A stretch of DNA of 8,477 nucleotides, taken from NCBI GenBank assembly GCA_945957305.1, contig CAMFLN010000093.1:1-8477 (forward strand), written 5' to 3'. This document shows positions 8,228 to 8,477 of the stretch, piece after piece. A program made the translations under genes and the position numbers. Every line of letters begins with the position of its first letter. The stretch's first letter is position 1. The DNA comes from an uncultured Planctomycetaceae bacterium. Lineage in GTDB: Bacteria > Planctomycetota > Planctomycetia > Pirellulales > JACPPG01. Under the pieces are notes generated by a model that did no database searches, had not been told where the DNA came from, and worked only from the letters and a program-made list of their open reading frames with translations.

Positions 8228-8477
8228 CCGCGTGCCACTAGCCAAAGAGCGCGACGACCGCCTCGATCGGCGCCAGTTTCTTTCCTGGACCAGGAATGGC
8301 CTGTCGAGCGCGGCGCTAGCGAGCTTGCTCTTGGCGGACCGCACACTGCAGGCGGCGCCGATCGCGGGGGATGCGCCCGATCCGCCGCCGCACAATCCGC
8401 CCAAGGCGCGGCGCGCGATTCATATTTGCTTGTGCGGCGCGATGAGCCACGTCGACACCTTCGACCTGTCTCTTATA
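8217..8477 (+). CDS. DUF1501 family protein, N-terminal part with Tat signal (3' partial)
   Basis: The ATG at 8217 lies inside the end of the preceding gene, so the two overlap by 11 bases in different frames (stop of the upstream gene at 8225-8227). This favours translational coupling. The N-terminus is a twin-arginine signal: DRRQFLSW with Arg18-Arg19, a hydrophobic stretch (LSSAALASLLLA), and a probable cleavage site near LQAAP. The mature part opens with ARRAIHICLCGAMSHVDTFD, the typical first strand and metal-site region of DUF1501 proteins (usual form GAPSHxDTFDPKP); His78, Asp80 and Asp83 are visible. After Asp83 (codon 8463-8465) the frame reads LSLI, which does not fit the family, and bases 8466-8477 look like adapter. 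The true genomic coding sequence visible here therefore probably ends at 8465. The protein should be folded in the cytoplasm and exported by Tat; its reaction is unknown. Pairing with the PSCyt1/DUF1549/DUF1553 gene supports a joint envelope function. Confidence 0.93.
   Translation, partial: MSIDRVPLAKERDDRLDRRQFLSWTRNGLSSAALASLLLADRTLQAAPIAGDAPDPPPHNPPKARRAIHICLCGAMSHVDTFDLSLI
8466..8477 (+). other. Probable Tn5/Nextera mosaic-end adapter remnant at contig end
   Basis: The last 12 bases, CTGTCTCTTATA, equal the first 12 bases of the standard Nextera read-through adapter (Tn5 mosaic end, CTGTCTCTTATACACATCT). They sit exactly at the end of the window, at the point where the DUF1501 reading frame leaves the family consensus. 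The most economical reading is untrimmed sequencing adapter, not genomic DNA. Confidence 0.9.

Overview
This window looks like a contig from a GC-rich planctomycete (Planctomycetota), probably from a metagenome or draft genome. The main evidence is a large exported protein built from PSCyt1, DUF1549 and DUF1553, whose gene overlaps the start of a Tat-exported DUF1501 gene. That gene pair is a hallmark of this phylum. Coding density is very high and every gene is on the + strand. A finer placement (for example Pirellulales) is only a guess.

Layout: (1) 2-1156, the C-terminal part of a DUF1501 protein, cut by the left edge. (2) 1185-2927, an exported seven-bladed-type (YVTN) beta-propeller fused to a di-haem cytochrome c peroxidase/MauG-like domain. 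(3) 2995-5067, an exported neutral ceramidase homologue. (4) 5183-8227, a 1014-residue PSCyt1/DUF1549/LamG-like/DUF1553 protein with two CxxCH haem sites. (5) 8217 to the right edge, the Tat-signal N-terminus of a DUF1501 protein. Gaps between genes are 28, 67 and 115 bases, and genes 4 and 5 overlap by 11 bases. No RNA genes, insertion sequences, CRISPR arrays, convincing promoters or terminators were seen, and no gene-free stretch exceeds 300 bases.

Every gene whose N-terminus is visible has an export signal. The picture is of an all-periplasmic or cell-surface gene set: c-type cytochromes, metal-dependent hydrolase-like DUF1501 proteins, and one recognisable enzyme family, the N-acyl-sphingosine amidohydrolases. 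No regulator, transporter or cytoplasmic enzyme is present. A joint role in breaking down an external substrate, with electron transfer at the envelope, is inference only.

Points worth a second look: the ceramidase has Thr where the family has its catalytic Ser, preceded by an unusual CGDC motif; the peroxidase-like domain lacks the usual distal Met in its C-terminal haem half; the last 12 bases match the Tn5/Nextera mosaic end and are probably adapter; and the two partial DUF1501 genes break at almost the same family position, so they could be two ends of one gene on a circular or tandemly repeated unit.
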